Position numbers and translations under genes: made by a program
Assembly: GCF_000242895.2 (NCBI RefSeq)
Contig: NC_021171.1
Location: 3,630,001-3,694,000 of the forward strand
DNA: 64,000 bases
Direction of reading: 5' to 3'
Source: Bacillus sp. 1NLA3E
Lineage (GTDB): Bacteria; Bacillota; Bacilli; Bacillales; Cytobacillaceae
Shown: one piece after another, positions 43,497 to 51,763 of the stretch
How the letters are laid out: every line of letters starts with the position of its first letter
How positions within the stretch are numbered: position 1 is the stretch's first letter
Notes under the pieces: model-generated
What the model was told of the DNA's origin: nothing
What the model saw: the letters and a program-made list of their open reading frames with translations, nothing else
The model's database searches: none

Positions 43497-44270
43497 TTAT
43501 TTACCAACGAAATTTGGTTCCCTTTTTTCAATAAATGCTGAAATGCCCTCTTGACCATCAGCAGATTCGAATTGCGCTCCAAATAAGACTGCCTCACGCT
43601 CAACTCCAGCATGAAACTCATTAGTTTTTGTAAAACTTAACAACTCTAAGATTGCTTTAAGTGAAACTGGACTTTTCTTAGAGATTTGTTTAGCCATGTT
43701 TAAAGCGTTTTTGAAAAGTTCGCTTTCTGGATAAGCATGATTTGCTAATCCAACTTTCACAGCTTCTTCCCCACTAATTGGTACACTTGTTAACAACATC
43801 TCTGCCGCTCTTGCTGTACCTACTAAACGTGGTAAACGCTGACTTCCTGCGAATCCAGGGATTAAACCGAGCGATAATTCCGGTAATCCAAATTTCGCCT
43901 TTTCACTAACTAGTCGGAAATGACAGGCCATAGCAAGTTCTAAGCCTCCACCGAGTGCGGCACCATGAACTGCAGCTATAATGGGCTTTGGAAAATTCTC
44001 GATGCGTTCAAATAAATTTTGACCTAGACGGGCTAAATTACTAAATTGTTCCCCATTCTCAATCGTGGTGAACTCCTTAATATCTGCGCCAGCTGAAAAG
44101 AATCGTCCTTCCCCTTGAATTAAAACTACCCTAACGTTATCATCATGCTCAATTTCATCCAAAAGTCCTGATAATTCCTTTAATACTTTAGAAGAAAGGG
44201 CATTTGCTGGGGCATTTCCTAGAGTGATTGTTCCTACCAAATCCTGGGAGGACCACTTCAAATAATCCAA
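43497..44270 (-). CDS. fadB: Enoyl-CoA hydratase/isomerase family protein
   Basis: Crotonase-fold enzyme expected to hydrate enoyl-CoA in beta-oxidation. 257 residues with the oxyanion-hole segments FSAGADIKEF and HGAALGGGLELAMACHFR and the catalytic-region LPELSLGLIPGFAGSQRL. Matches B. subtilis FadB (YsiB) in length and position. Cotranscribed with fadR, etfB and etfA (gaps of 41-76 bp). Confidence 0.93.
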   Translation of the reverse strand: MDYLKWSSQDLVGTITLGNAPANALSSKVLKELSGLLDEIEHDDNVRVVLIQGEGRFFSAGADIKEFTTIENGEQFSNLARLGQNLFERIENFPKPIIAAVHGAALGGGLELAMACHFRLVSEKAKFGLPELSLGLIPGFAGSQRLPRLVGTARAAEMLLTSVPISGEEAVKVGLANHAYPESELFKNALNMAKQISKKSPVSLKAILELLSFTKTNEFHAGVEREAVLFGAQFESADGQEGISAFIEKREPNFVGK

Positions 44271-44311
44271 TTTATTTCCTCCTTTATGCTTTTATTTTTC
44301 CACTTATCATG

Positions 44312-44896
44312 CTAGTGTTTTCCACATCCATTGAGCAACAATTGGTGAACTTTAGGAGCTAAAGCGGTTAAATCATATCTTTCTTCATTCATTACCCAGG
44401 TTGTAATCATTTCATCTATTGTGCCGAATATCATTTGACGAGTTAGCCGGACATCAAGGTTTTCCGGGAATTCGCCATTTTCTATTCCTTCTTGCAATAT
44501 TTGATCAACAACCTTTAAATAGCCCTTCAGAACATCATTGATCTTAAGTCGTAGCTCAATACTTGATTGTCTTAGTTCTAATTGTGTAACAATCGCAAGG
44601 TGGTGGTCATTTGATAGCATTTCAAAATGGGTTTCGACCATTACTAATAATTTCTCTGCCGCTGTATTAAATCCTGCTATTTTCGACTGAATATTTTCTA
44701 CAAAATTCCCCATTTTTTCCTCAAACAGAGAGATCAGGATATCTTCTTTATTTTTAAAATATAGATAAATTGTACCGTCAGCTACCCCTGCTTGTTTGGC
44801 AATTTTGGCTACTTGTGCTTGGTGGTAGCCGTTTTGCGCGATTACAACAACAGCAGCATCTATAATTTGACGGTATTTTGGTCTGTCCTTTTTCAT
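44312..44896 (-). CDS. fadR: FadR, TetR-family fatty-acid degradation repressor
   Basis: Long-chain acyl-CoA-responsive repressor (YsiA in B. subtilis). The TetR helix-turn-helix is VAKIAKQAGVADGTIYLYFK; the C-terminal ligand domain contains LAIVTQLELRQSSIELR. I chose the ATG at 44896 (MKKDRPKYRQIID, 194 residues): GAGAGG is nine bases upstream, whereas the ATG three codons earlier directly abuts it. An exact operator lies at 44943-44960 within its own promoter. Confidence 0.95.
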   Translation of the reverse strand: MKKDRPKYRQIIDAAVVVIAQNGYHQAQVAKIAKQAGVADGTIYLYFKNKEDILISLFEEKMGNFVENIQSKIAGFNTAAEKLLVMVETHFEMLSNDHHLAIVTQLELRQSSIELRLKINDVLKGYLKVVDQILQEGIENGEFPENLDVRLTRQMIFGTIDEMITTWVMNEERYDLTALAPKVHQLLLNGCGKH

Positions 44897-44942
44897 TTTT
44901 TTCATCCTCTCAAGAGGTAGTATAATGGCGGTTTTTGTCGCA

Positions 44943-44960
44943 TGAATGAATAATCATTCA
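44943..44960. promoter_or_regulatory. FadR operator upstream of fadR
   Basis: TGAATGAATAATCATTCA, an exact match to the FadR consensus TGAATGAMTANTCATTCA. It starts eight bases past the -10, so bound FadR would block its own transcription. Confidence 0.93.
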
Positions 44961-44968
44961 TTTATTTT

Positions 44969-44997
44969 ATCATAATATTCCTTCAATTATCTGTCAA
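44969..44997 (-). promoter_or_regulatory. SigA promoter of fadR-fadB-etfBA
   Basis: TTGACA, 17 bp, TATGAT on the minus strand, one mismatch from consensus overall. Confidence 0.88.
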
Positions 44998-45000
44998 GGT

Positions 45001-45025
45001 AAAAAAAAGACCGGTTTCCGGCCTT
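45001..45025 (-). terminator. Terminator directly upstream of the fadR promoter
   Basis: Minus strand AAGGCCGG-AAA-CCGGTCTT followed by more Ts (A8 run at 45001-45008). It would stop transcripts arriving from the lcfA side three bases before the fadR -35. Confidence 0.8.
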
Positions 45026-45055
45026 CGTTTGAAGTTCCCTAAATAAGTTAGGGTA

Positions 45056-45190
45056 TTTAGCGGACATAAGTGACCTAATTTTAATTTATTCCCCTTTTTT
45101 CTATTTTAGCGGACATGGGATATCTTATTTACATAAAAACAAATGAATAACGCTCGCTTAACAACAAATAAGGAATTCAATGTCCGGTTA
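45056..45190. repeat. Short repeats TTTAGCGGACAT, possible element remnant
   Basis: TTTAGCGGACAT occurs at 45056-45067 and 45105-45116 in the same direction, and ATGTCCGGTTA, nearly its complement, at 45180-45190. No gene lies between. The pattern resembles ends of a lost mobile element, but I cannot name it. Confidence 0.4.
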
Positions 45191-45310
45191 GTCTATCAAA
45201 ACAACACTTTTTTTCAAAATAACTGAACAGATGGAACTAGAATAAAAAGTGGACACCCCTTTAACGGAAATCATTTGTGGCAATAATGATATTTACCAGG
45301 AGGGGTTTCC

Positions 45311-45634
45311 ATGGGTGACCAACGTCAGAGTTATAGTGAACAATTTAAAAAAGAAACAGTTAAGTTTGCACAAGAACAACAACAAAAAAAGACTATGAGA
45401 GATATTGCGGATGAGTTAAAAGTTCCGCTTAGCTGCCTACATGACTGGATGACAAAATATCGTCAATTTGAATATGAACCTTTGGCGGTTGAAGAACGAA
45501 TAAAAAAGCTAGAACAAGAATTGAAAGAAAAAGAACGTGAATTAAAGGAAAAAGACAAAAAGTTAGCTGTCACAGAAGAAGAATTGGCCATTGTAAAAAA
45601 GGCGGTGCACATCTTCAGCAGACCAAGAACATGA
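45311..45634 (+). CDS. IS3-family OrfA
   Basis: 107 residues. An HTH_Tnp_1 domain (YSEQFKKETVKFAQEQQQKK, then RDIADELKVPLSCLHDWMTK) and a strongly charged coiled coil (about 60-90, rich in E and K) for dimerisation. GGAGGGG precedes the ATG. It carries A-AAA-AAG at 45595-45601; its stop overlaps the orfB ATG as ATGA. Confidence 0.93.
   Translation: MGDQRQSYSEQFKKETVKFAQEQQQKKTMRDIADELKVPLSCLHDWMTKYRQFEYEPLAVEERIKKLEQELKEKERELKEKDKKLAVTEEELAIVKKAVHIFSRPRT
45595..45601 (+). promoter_or_regulatory. Programmed -1 frameshift site of IS3-family element
   Basis: A-AAA-AAG in the orfA phase (GTA-AAA-AAG). After the slip the frame reads GGAHLQQTKNMRFQF, entering orfB with no stop. Confidence 0.87.
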
Positions 45635-46512
45635 GGTTTCAATTCATTGAAGACCATCGCTCGGAGTTCTCGGTGGTGAAGATGTGTAAAGTGTTAGAGG
45701 TATCCACGAGCGGTTATTTCAAATGGAGAAATCATAAACCGAGTCAACAAGGAGTACAAAGGGAACGGATTAAAGAACGTATTGTACACTATTATAATGA
45801 TTCCGACAGTGTATATGGTAGTCCGAAAATTACTAAGTTATTACTAAAAGAAGGATATAATATCACGGAAAGAACAGTTAGTATTTACATGAAGGAACTA
45901 GGTTTACGATCTTGTGTTTCCAAGAAATTTAAAGTTTGTACAACAAATTCGAATCATGAATACCCTGTAGCACCTAATAGATTAAATCAAGAATTCACTA
46001 CAACAGCACCAAACAAGGTATGGGTAGTAGATATCACTTATATTCCTTGTCGGGAAGGACGCTTATATTTAGCTACTGTACTTGACCTGTACACTCGAGA
46101 AATAGTAGGTTGGCGCCTTTATGGACATCTGGAAACTCAATTAGTTCTTGATGCTTTAGAAGACGCTTATAAGTTAAGAAATCCAGAAAAAGGTTTGCTT
46201 CACCACTCAGACCGTGGGTCTCAGTATGCATCTAAGGATTACCGGGAAAGACTTGAGGAATATAAAATGGAGGCGAGCATGAGTCGTACAGGAAACTGTT
46301 ATGATAATGCTTGTGCAGAATCCTTCTTTAGTCTGGTTAAAAAAGAATTATTAAGAGGTAGAAAATTTCAAACTAAAGATCAAGCTTACACCGAGATTTA
46401 TCGTTACATTGAATTTTTCTATAACCGTAAAAGAATTCATAGTTCAATTGGATATGTATCACCAGTGCAGTATTCACAACAATACTGCAGGGGAAGGCTT
46501 AATAAAGGGTAG
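45631..46512 (+). CDS. IS3-family transposase OrfB
   Basis: 293 residues with an HTH_21 part (VYGSPKITKLLLKEGYNITE) and the DDE integrase domain: D in VWVVDITYIP, D in HHSDRGSQYAS and E in NACAESFFSLVKKE, followed by the family tail YIEFFYNRKRIHSSIGYVSP. All three catalytic residues are present and the frame is intact. Confidence 0.95.
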   Translation: MRFQFIEDHRSEFSVVKMCKVLEVSTSGYFKWRNHKPSQQGVQRERIKERIVHYYNDSDSVYGSPKITKLLLKEGYNITERTVSIYMKELGLRSCVSKKFKVCTTNSNHEYPVAPNRLNQEFTTTAPNKVWVVDITYIPCREGRLYLATVLDLYTREIVGWRLYGHLETQLVLDALEDAYKLRNPEKGLLHHSDRGSQYASKDYRERLEEYKMEASMSRTGNCYDNACAESFFSLVKKELLRGRKFQTKDQAYTEIYRYIEFFYNRKRIHSSIGYVSPVQYSQQYCRGRLNKG

Positions 46513-46526
46513 AACACCAATCAAAA

Positions 46527-46651
46527 GCAGTAAGCTGCCTTTTCTTCACTTAGCGACTAGCCAGATGATTCCGTGAAAGGGTCAAGCGGTTTTGGCTTGA
46601 TGCTTTCACGGAATCATCTATCATTTGAAAAGTGAAGAAGAGGCTACTGCA
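46527..46651. repeat. Nested palindrome inside the IS3-family element
   Basis: Inner arms GATGATTCCGTGAAAG (46564-46579) and CTTTCACGGAATCATC (46603-46618) are a perfect 16-bp inverted repeat; inside them TCAAGC/GCTTGA pairs; outside them CTTCACTT/AAGTGAAG and GCAGTA/TACTGC pair. The whole is a cruciform of about 125 bp. Confidence 0.85.
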
Positions 46652-46866
46652 ACACTATATTAATTAAGTTTCGTTATTTAGGTGTCCACTTTCTTGACAG
46701 AGCTCCAAGATGTCCTTATATATAAATTGCCACAGCACTTATTGTTAAACCAGCCGGACGCTAAAAGGAATGTGATGCCGTATTTGAAACGCACTGCTTT
46801 TAAAGTTGTTTTTATATCCACTTTTTACTATGAGGGTACCTCAAAAGAGAACGGCTTAATCCGGCC

Positions 46867-48570
46867 TTAAGCATGTTTTTCCTTTTCTTCTTCTACTCTT
46901 TTTCTCTCTTCTTCTACTAATGTCCTTCTGAGAATTTTTCCCACCGCGGTTTTTGGGAGCTCGGTTCTAAACTCATATATTCTAGGAACCTTGTAAGCAG
47001 CCAAGTGTTTTCGGACAAATTTATCAAGTTCTTCTTTTGTAACGGTTGCCCCTTCTTTTAAAACCACATACACTTTAACGGTTTCACCACGATATAGGTC
47101 AGGGATACCGGCAGCAACAACTTCCACTATTTCTTCATGTTCATATAATACTTCTTCAATTTCCCGAGGGTAAATGTTATAACCTCCCGCAATAATCATA
47201 TCCTTCTTACGATCCACAACAAAGAAGTACCCCTCTGCATCCATATAGCCTAAATCACCGGTTAATAGCCAGCCATTACGGATTGATTGTTCTGTATCTT
47301 CTGGACGATTCCAGTAGCCTTTCATCACTTGAGGACCTTTAACTGCTATTTCCCCCATTTCACCAGGTGGAAGAGGTTCCCCTGTTTCGAGTGATAAAAT
47401 AGCGACATCCGTGTCAGGCCAAGGTACGCCGATACTTCCTTTAATTCTTGGACGGTCCCAAAGAAAATTCGCATGAGTTACGGGTGAGGCTTCTGTCAAA
47501 CCGTATCCTTCTACGAGTTTTCCCCCTGTTACTTCTTCGAATTTCTGTTGGATCTCGACTGGTAGTGGCGCTGACCCGCTTAAACAGGAATCAATCGAGG
47601 ATAGATCAAATTGTTTTATTTTTGGATGGTTTAAAAGTCCAATATAGATGGTAGGAGCACCTGGAAATAGCGTTGGTCGCTGTTTTTCAATGGTGTGTAA
47701 CACCAAATCAACATCAAATTTTGGTAACAATACCATTTTGTTTGCTTCCATAATGGTTAATAGTAGCACCGTAGTCATTCCATACACATGAAAGAATGGT
47801 AAAATGCCTAGTACCGTTTCTTCTCCACGTCTACACTTATACAGCCATGCACTACACATCAGCGTATTGGCTGCCAAATTTTTGTGAGTCAACATAACCC
47901 CCTTAGGGAAGCCCGTCGTTCCACCCGTGTATTGGAGCAGTGCTAAATCTTCTTCAAAATCAATTTCAGGGAAATTTAACGTGTCAACTGGTCCTTTTAA
48001 AATTTCCGTAAATAAATGATGGTTTCCTTCATGATTAACTTTGACAACCATTCCGTATTGTTTCTTTTGCAAGAATGGATAGATGAGGTTTTTTGGAAAA
48101 GGGAGGTAGTCTTTGATAGCGGTTACAACAATGTGTTTTAGGTCAGTTTTTCGCATGACTTTTGCAACTCGAGGAAACAGGATGTCTAGGCAAATGATAA
48201 CTTTTGCTCCAGAATCCTTCATTTGGTATTCTAATTCTCGTTCTGTGTAAAGTGGGTTGGTTTGAACGACAATCCCACCAACCATCAGAACAGCAAAATA
48301 GCCAATAACAGATTGGGGAGTATTGGGGAGCATTATGGCTATTCGATCCCCTTTTTCAATACCAATTTTTTGAAAATAACTAGCTAATTTCAAGGTTTCA
48401 TGATAAAGCTTCTTATAAGTCATTTCTTTGCCCAAAAAATGAATAGCAATCTTATTAGGAAATTCAGTAGCGGCTTGTTTTAAATAGAAGTGGAGTGGTT
48501 TTTCATCGTAAGTGAGGGCAGCAGGAATTTCATCAGGATAGTGTTTTAGCCAAGGTTTTTGCTCAACCAT
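46867..48570 (-). CDS. lcfA: Long-chain fatty-acid--CoA ligase
   Basis: Activates fatty acids to acyl-CoA for beta-oxidation. The AMP-binding motif LLQYTGGTTGFPKGVMLTH, GYGLTEASPV, GWLLTGDLGYMDAEGYFFVVDRKK-type segment and the C-terminal PKTAVGKILRR lysine are visible. The ATG at 48570 (MVEQKPWLKHYPDEI, 567 residues) has GGAGGT seven bases upstream; the frame extends 26 codons further without support. In B. subtilis lcfA heads the fadR operon; here an IS and a terminator separate them. Confidence 0.96.
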   Translation of the reverse strand: MVEQKPWLKHYPDEIPAALTYDEKPLHFYLKQAATEFPNKIAIHFLGKEMTYKKLYHETLKLASYFQKIGIEKGDRIAIMLPNTPQSVIGYFAVLMVGGIVVQTNPLYTERELEYQMKDSGAKVIICLDILFPRVAKVMRKTDLKHIVVTAIKDYLPFPKNLIYPFLQKKQYGMVVKVNHEGNHHLFTEILKGPVDTLNFPEIDFEEDLALLQYTGGTTGFPKGVMLTHKNLAANTLMCSAWLYKCRRGEETVLGILPFFHVYGMTTVLLLTIMEANKMVLLPKFDVDLVLHTIEKQRPTLFPGAPTIYIGLLNHPKIKQFDLSSIDSCLSGSAPLPVEIQQKFEEVTGGKLVEGYGLTEASPVTHANFLWDRPRIKGSIGVPWPDTDVAILSLETGEPLPPGEMGEIAVKGPQVMKGYWNRPEDTEQSIRNGWLLTGDLGYMDAEGYFFVVDRKKDMIIAGGYNIYPREIEEVLYEHEEIVEVVAAGIPDLYRGETVKVYVVLKEGATVTKEELDKFVRKHLAAYKVPRIYEFRTELPKTAVGKILRRTLVEEERKRVEEEKEKHA

Positions 48571-48604
48571 TATAATTACCTCCATCTCTCCTGAGTAAAA
48601 AATT

Positions 48605-48614
48605 TGAATATTCA
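48605..48614. promoter_or_regulatory. Possible FadR half-site palindrome downstream of lcfA -10
   Basis: TGAATATTCA, the outer halves of the FadR operator joined without the middle, at the same distance from the -10 as the exact operator of fadR. Weak on its own. Confidence 0.35.
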
Positions 48615-48619
48615 CTTTT

Positions 48620-48648
48620 ATTATAAAGCAACCTTGTTTATGTGGCAA
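48620..48648 (-). promoter_or_regulatory. SigA promoter of lcfA
   Basis: TTGCCA, 17 bp, TATAAT on the minus strand, 50 bp upstream of the lcfA ATG. Confidence 0.8.
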
Positions 48649-48679
48649 TGAGGTGGATAGGGAAAACGTTTAATATTAA

Positions 48680-48798
48680 GGCTGTGTTAAAGCTCATTGT
48701 TGTCAACGATGTTGATTGGAGCGGAAGGTGCGAGACTCCTGCGGGAGTAGCGGGACAGGTGAGACCGCGGAAATCAACAGAACATGTTTAACAGAGCC
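48680..48798 (+). repeat. Internally deleted GC-rich repeat, copy C, with terminal inverted repeats
   Basis: Bounded by GGCTGTGTTAAA (48680-48691) and TTTAACAGAGCC (48787-48798). The core 48711-48778 starts GTTGATTGGAGCGG and ends GGAAATCAAC, like the 131-bp copies but lacks about 60 inner bases. Confidence 0.85.
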
Positions 48799-48812
48799 AA
48801 TATGAAAAAACA

Positions 48813-48840
48813 AAAAAGAGGCTGACTTCGTCAACCTCCA
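48813..48840 (-). terminator. Terminator of the polX-mutS2-yshE unit
   Basis: GGAGGTTGACGAAGTCAGCCTC hairpin followed by TTTTTTG on the minus strand, 15 bp past the small ORF stop. Confidence 0.85.
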
Positions 48841-48854
48841 AACCTGCTTACCCA

Positions 48855-48938
48855 TTACACAAAGAACAACATATAAATTAGACCAATGATTAAGAAACCA
48901 CCGCAAAGAACTAAAAGGACTTTTGCTAATTTTTCCAT
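48855..48938 (-). CDS. 27-residue predicted single-span membrane peptide
   Basis: Start MEKLAKVLLVLCGGF, then a continuous hydrophobic helix (IIGLIYMLFFV). GGAGAGG lies five bases upstream of the ATG, and the ORF begins 12 bp after the yshE stop and ends 15 bp before the operon terminator, so it should be transcribed and translated with yshE. Too short for routine gene callers. No homologue is known to me; the function is unknown. Confidence 0.65.
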   Translation of the reverse strand: MEKLAKVLLVLCGGFLIIGLIYMLFFV

Positions 48939-48950
48939 ACTAACCTCTCC

Positions 48951-49358
48951 TTATGGAATACCTGCACCAATTACAAAGGATAAACCAATAGAAATAACCA
49001 TTGCAATTAAACCGACTGCCCGATTATCATTTAGAATTTCTTCATCAATTTTAAATTTTGGCGTCAAAAATTCAAAAATAAAATAACCGATTAACAAAAG
49101 GAAAAAACCAAAGATCCCCCAACCAATCATCGTCGTCAACGAATCATGCCTAGAAATTGAATGCGCAAAAATATTAGCAATTCCAAAAATCTTTCCCGCT
49201 GTTGCCATCGCCACCGCAATATTTCCTTTTTTGATTTCCTCCCAGTTTTTATATTTTGTGACAAGCTCGAAAATCGCTAAAAAAACAACTAAACAGAGAA
49301 TGACTACACTGTAATAGGCAGCTGTTTGAACAAACTCATTTTCCCAAAATTGGTTCAT
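48951..49358 (-). CDS. yshE: YshE, DUF350 membrane protein
   Basis: 135 residues with four hydrophobic segments (VVILCLVVFLAIFELV, IAVAMATAGKIFGIANIF, GWGIFGFFLLLIGYFIFEFL, AVGLIAMVISIGLSFVIGAG) forming two repeats of the DUF350 pattern. The function is unknown. It follows mutS2 by 20 bp as in B. subtilis. Confidence 0.9.
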   Translation of the reverse strand: MNQFWENEFVQTAAYYSVVILCLVVFLAIFELVTKYKNWEEIKKGNIAVAMATAGKIFGIANIFAHSISRHDSLTTMIGWGIFGFFLLLIGYFIFEFLTPKFKIDEEILNDNRAVGLIAMVISIGLSFVIGAGIP

Positions 49359-49378
49359 ACCGACTTCTCCCTAAAACC

Positions 49379-51736
49379 TTATTTAAATTCAACAATGGTT
49401 ACACCGGTTCCACCCTCACCAGCTTCACCCAACCGTATTTTTTTTACGGAACGATGGTTTTTCAAATAATCTTGAACCCCTTGTCTTAACGCCCCAGTTC
49501 CCTTACCATGGATTATTGATACCCTTGGGTATGAAGCAAGTAAAGCATCGTCTATATATTTTTCAACCCTCATCAAAGCATTTTCAAACCGCTCGCCACG
49601 CAAATCAAGTTCAAGGCTGACATGATATTCCTTGCCTCTCACTGTCGCCAAATGGCGCTTCTCTTGTGGTGCAGGACTACCAATATATATTAAATCTTCC
49701 TCTTCCACCTTCATTTTTAATATACCGATTTGCACTTGCCATCCGTGATCAGATGTTTTATTAATGAGCAATCCTTTTTGGCCGAAACTCACCACTTTTA
49801 CCTCATCACCCGCAGTAAAGGAATGCTTTTTCGTAGCTTGTTTTACCGGGGACCTTTTTACAGTTTTAGTAGGTGCTGCTGCCTCCAAGCGTTTTTTTGC
49901 ATCAATTAGTTCATGTTCCTTTACCTCAGCCTGCTTCTCAATCCTCATTTTTCTTAAATCGCGAATAACTCCTTCAGCCTCGGACTTCGCCTTTTCAACG
50001 ATTTCTAATGCTTCATCTTCTGCCTTTTCAAACATTTGATCCTTGCGATCATAAAATGCGATCATCTCTTTTTGTAAATTATCATGAAGCTTTTCAGCGT
50101 TCCGCAGCAGTTCATTCGTTTCTTCCTGTTCGATTTCCGCCTGGCGCCTACTTGCTTCTAGCGATGAAATCATGTTTTCTATTTGATTTGTATCTGCACT
50201 TACATGAGAACGTGCATTTTCTATTACACTTTCATCCAGTCCCAGTTTTCGGGAAATTTCGAAAGCATTGCTCCGACCTGGCACACCAATTAACAGTTTA
50301 TAAGTCGGACTTAAGGTTTCAACATCAAATTCGACACTAGCGTTACTTACCCCTTCACGATTATAACCATATGCCTTTAATTCGGGATAGTGAGTAGTCG
50401 CAATGACCTTGGCGCTTCGTTTATACACCTCATCCAAAATAGAAATAGCAAGGGCTGCTCCTTCTTGAGGGTCTGTTCCGGCACCAAGTTCGTCAAACAG
50501 CACAAGACTGTTAGAGTCTACCTTTTTTAGAATATCAACAATATTCACCATATGCGAAGAAAATGTACTTAAGCTTTGTTCAATTGACTGTTCATCGCCG
50601 ATATCTGCGTATACTTCATCAAATACAGCCATCTCCGACCCGTCAAACGCTGGAACCTGCAAACCAGCCTGTGCCATTAACGTGCAAAGGCCAACTGTTT
50701 TTAAGGTGACCGTTTTCCCACCGGTATTAGGACCAGTAATGACAATCGTCGAAAAATCAATCCCGATTGTGATATCATTTGCAACGACTTCATCAATCGG
50801 AATTAATGGATGACGCGCTTTATTCAGAAAAATTCTTCCCTCATGATTCATCGTCGGTTTGGATGCTTTAATCCTTTTTGCATAACGGGCCTTTGCAAAC
50901 ATGAAATCAAGCTCAGTTAAAACCACAACGACCGTTGCAAGGTCTTCCTGATACTCCGCGACATGAGCAGTTAGCTCAATTAAAATCCGCTGTATTTCCT
51001 GCTCCTCTTTTAAGCGAATTCCCTGAAGCTCATTATTTAATTCAACAATTGATTGTGGCTCGATGAACAATGTTTGTCCGGATGAACTTTGATCATGAAT
51101 GATTCCACCATAATGGCTGCGATATTCTTGTTTGACTGGGAGTACAAATCGATCATTTCTGATGGTGATAAGTGCATCTGATAACATTTTCTGTGCATTT
51201 GAGGACCGAATCATGCTATCCAGTTTTTCACGGACTCGCGCTTCCTTTGAGCGGAGCTGATGCCGTAATGAGCGAAGCGTGGCACTTGCACCATCTAACA
51301 CTTCCCCATTATCATCAATCGCCATTTTAATTGATTGCTCTAACTCTGCCAACACAATGATTTGCTCTGAAAACTCGACTAAAATCGGAATCGAAACATC
51401 TTCCTCGGCAACGTCTTCAATAAACCGCTTCATTTGTCTACTGACGTGAACAGTACTAGCCACTTGCATTAATTCATTCGAACTCAACATTCCTCCGATT
51501 GCTGCCCGTTTGATATGAGCCCGGATATCGAATATTCCTCCAAGTGGAATATTCCCCTTTAAACGGAAGACGTTAGCGGCTTCGTCTGTTTCCTCCTGCC
51601 ATCTTACAACCTCTTCAAAATTGGAGGATGGTAATAATTTTTGCCCTTTATCTCTTCCTAATGAAGAGGAAACGTGCTCAAGCAATTGCTCTTTTATTTT
51701 ATCAAATTCTAATACTCTCATTACTCTTTCCTGCAT
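49379..51736 (-). CDS. mutS2: Endonuclease/ATPase MutS2
   Basis: 785 residues. It lacks the MutS mismatch-binding domain, has the MutS core and an ATPase with Walker [16 protein letters not shown] and [19 protein letters not shown], a long charged coiled coil (about 515-630), a KOW-like part, and a C-terminal Smr nuclease domain ([26 protein letters not shown]). In B. subtilis MutS2 acts on collided ribosomes; earlier work linked it to recombination control. AAGGAGG precedes the ATG. Confidence 0.97.
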   Translation of the reverse strand: MQERVMRVLEFDKIKEQLLEHVSSSLGRDKGQKLLPSSNFEEVVRWQEETDEAANVFRLKGNIPLGGIFDIRAHIKRAAIGGMLSSNELMQVASTVHVSRQMKRFIEDVAEEDVSIPILVEFSEQIIVLAELEQSIKMAIDDNGEVLDGASATLRSLRHQLRSKEARVREKLDSMIRSSNAQKMLSDALITIRNDRFVLPVKQEYRSHYGGIIHDQSSSGQTLFIEPQSIVELNNELQGIRLKEEQEIQRILIELTAHVAEYQEDLATVVVVLTELDFMFAKARYAKRIKASKPTMNHEGRIFLNKARHPLIPIDEVVANDITIGIDFSTIVITGPNTGGKTVTLKTVGLCTLMAQAGLQVPAFDGSEMAVFDEVYADIGDEQSIEQSLSTFSSHMVNIVDILKKVDSNSLVLFDELGAGTDPQEGAALAISILDEVYKRSAKVIATTHYPELKAYGYNREGVSNASVEFDVETLSPTYKLLIGVPGRSNAFEISRKLGLDESVIENARSHVSADTNQIENMISSLEASRRQAEIEQEETNELLRNAEKLHDNLQKEMIAFYDRKDQMFEKAEDEALEIVEKAKSEAEGVIRDLRKMRIEKQAEVKEHELIDAKKRLEAAAPTKTVKRSPVKQATKKHSFTAGDEVKVVSFGQKGLLINKTSDHGWQVQIGILKMKVEEEDLIYIGSPAPQEKRHLATVRGKEYHVSLELDLRGERFENALMRVEKYIDDALLASYPRVSIIHGKGTGALRQGVQDYLKNHRSVKKIRLGEAGEGGTGVTIVEFK

Positions 51737-51763
51737 GGAGCTAATCCTCCTTCAAACATTACT

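Larger units (their letters stand above)
45250..46689 (+). mobile_element. IS3-family insertion sequence
   Basis: 1.44 kb with inverted ends TGGACACC...GGTGTCCA, extending outward to AAAGTGGACACC / GGTGTCCACTTT. Two transposase frames are joined by a -1 frameshift. Between orfB and the right end lies a 170-bp non-coding part with a nested palindrome. No target duplication is visible. It stands between lcfA and fadR, on the opposite strand. Confidence 0.9.

Noticed and set aside
48703-48906. 67-codon minus-strand ORF between lcfA and yshE
   Set aside because: It spans repeat copy C and a terminator and lies in another frame than the well-supported 27-residue ORF.
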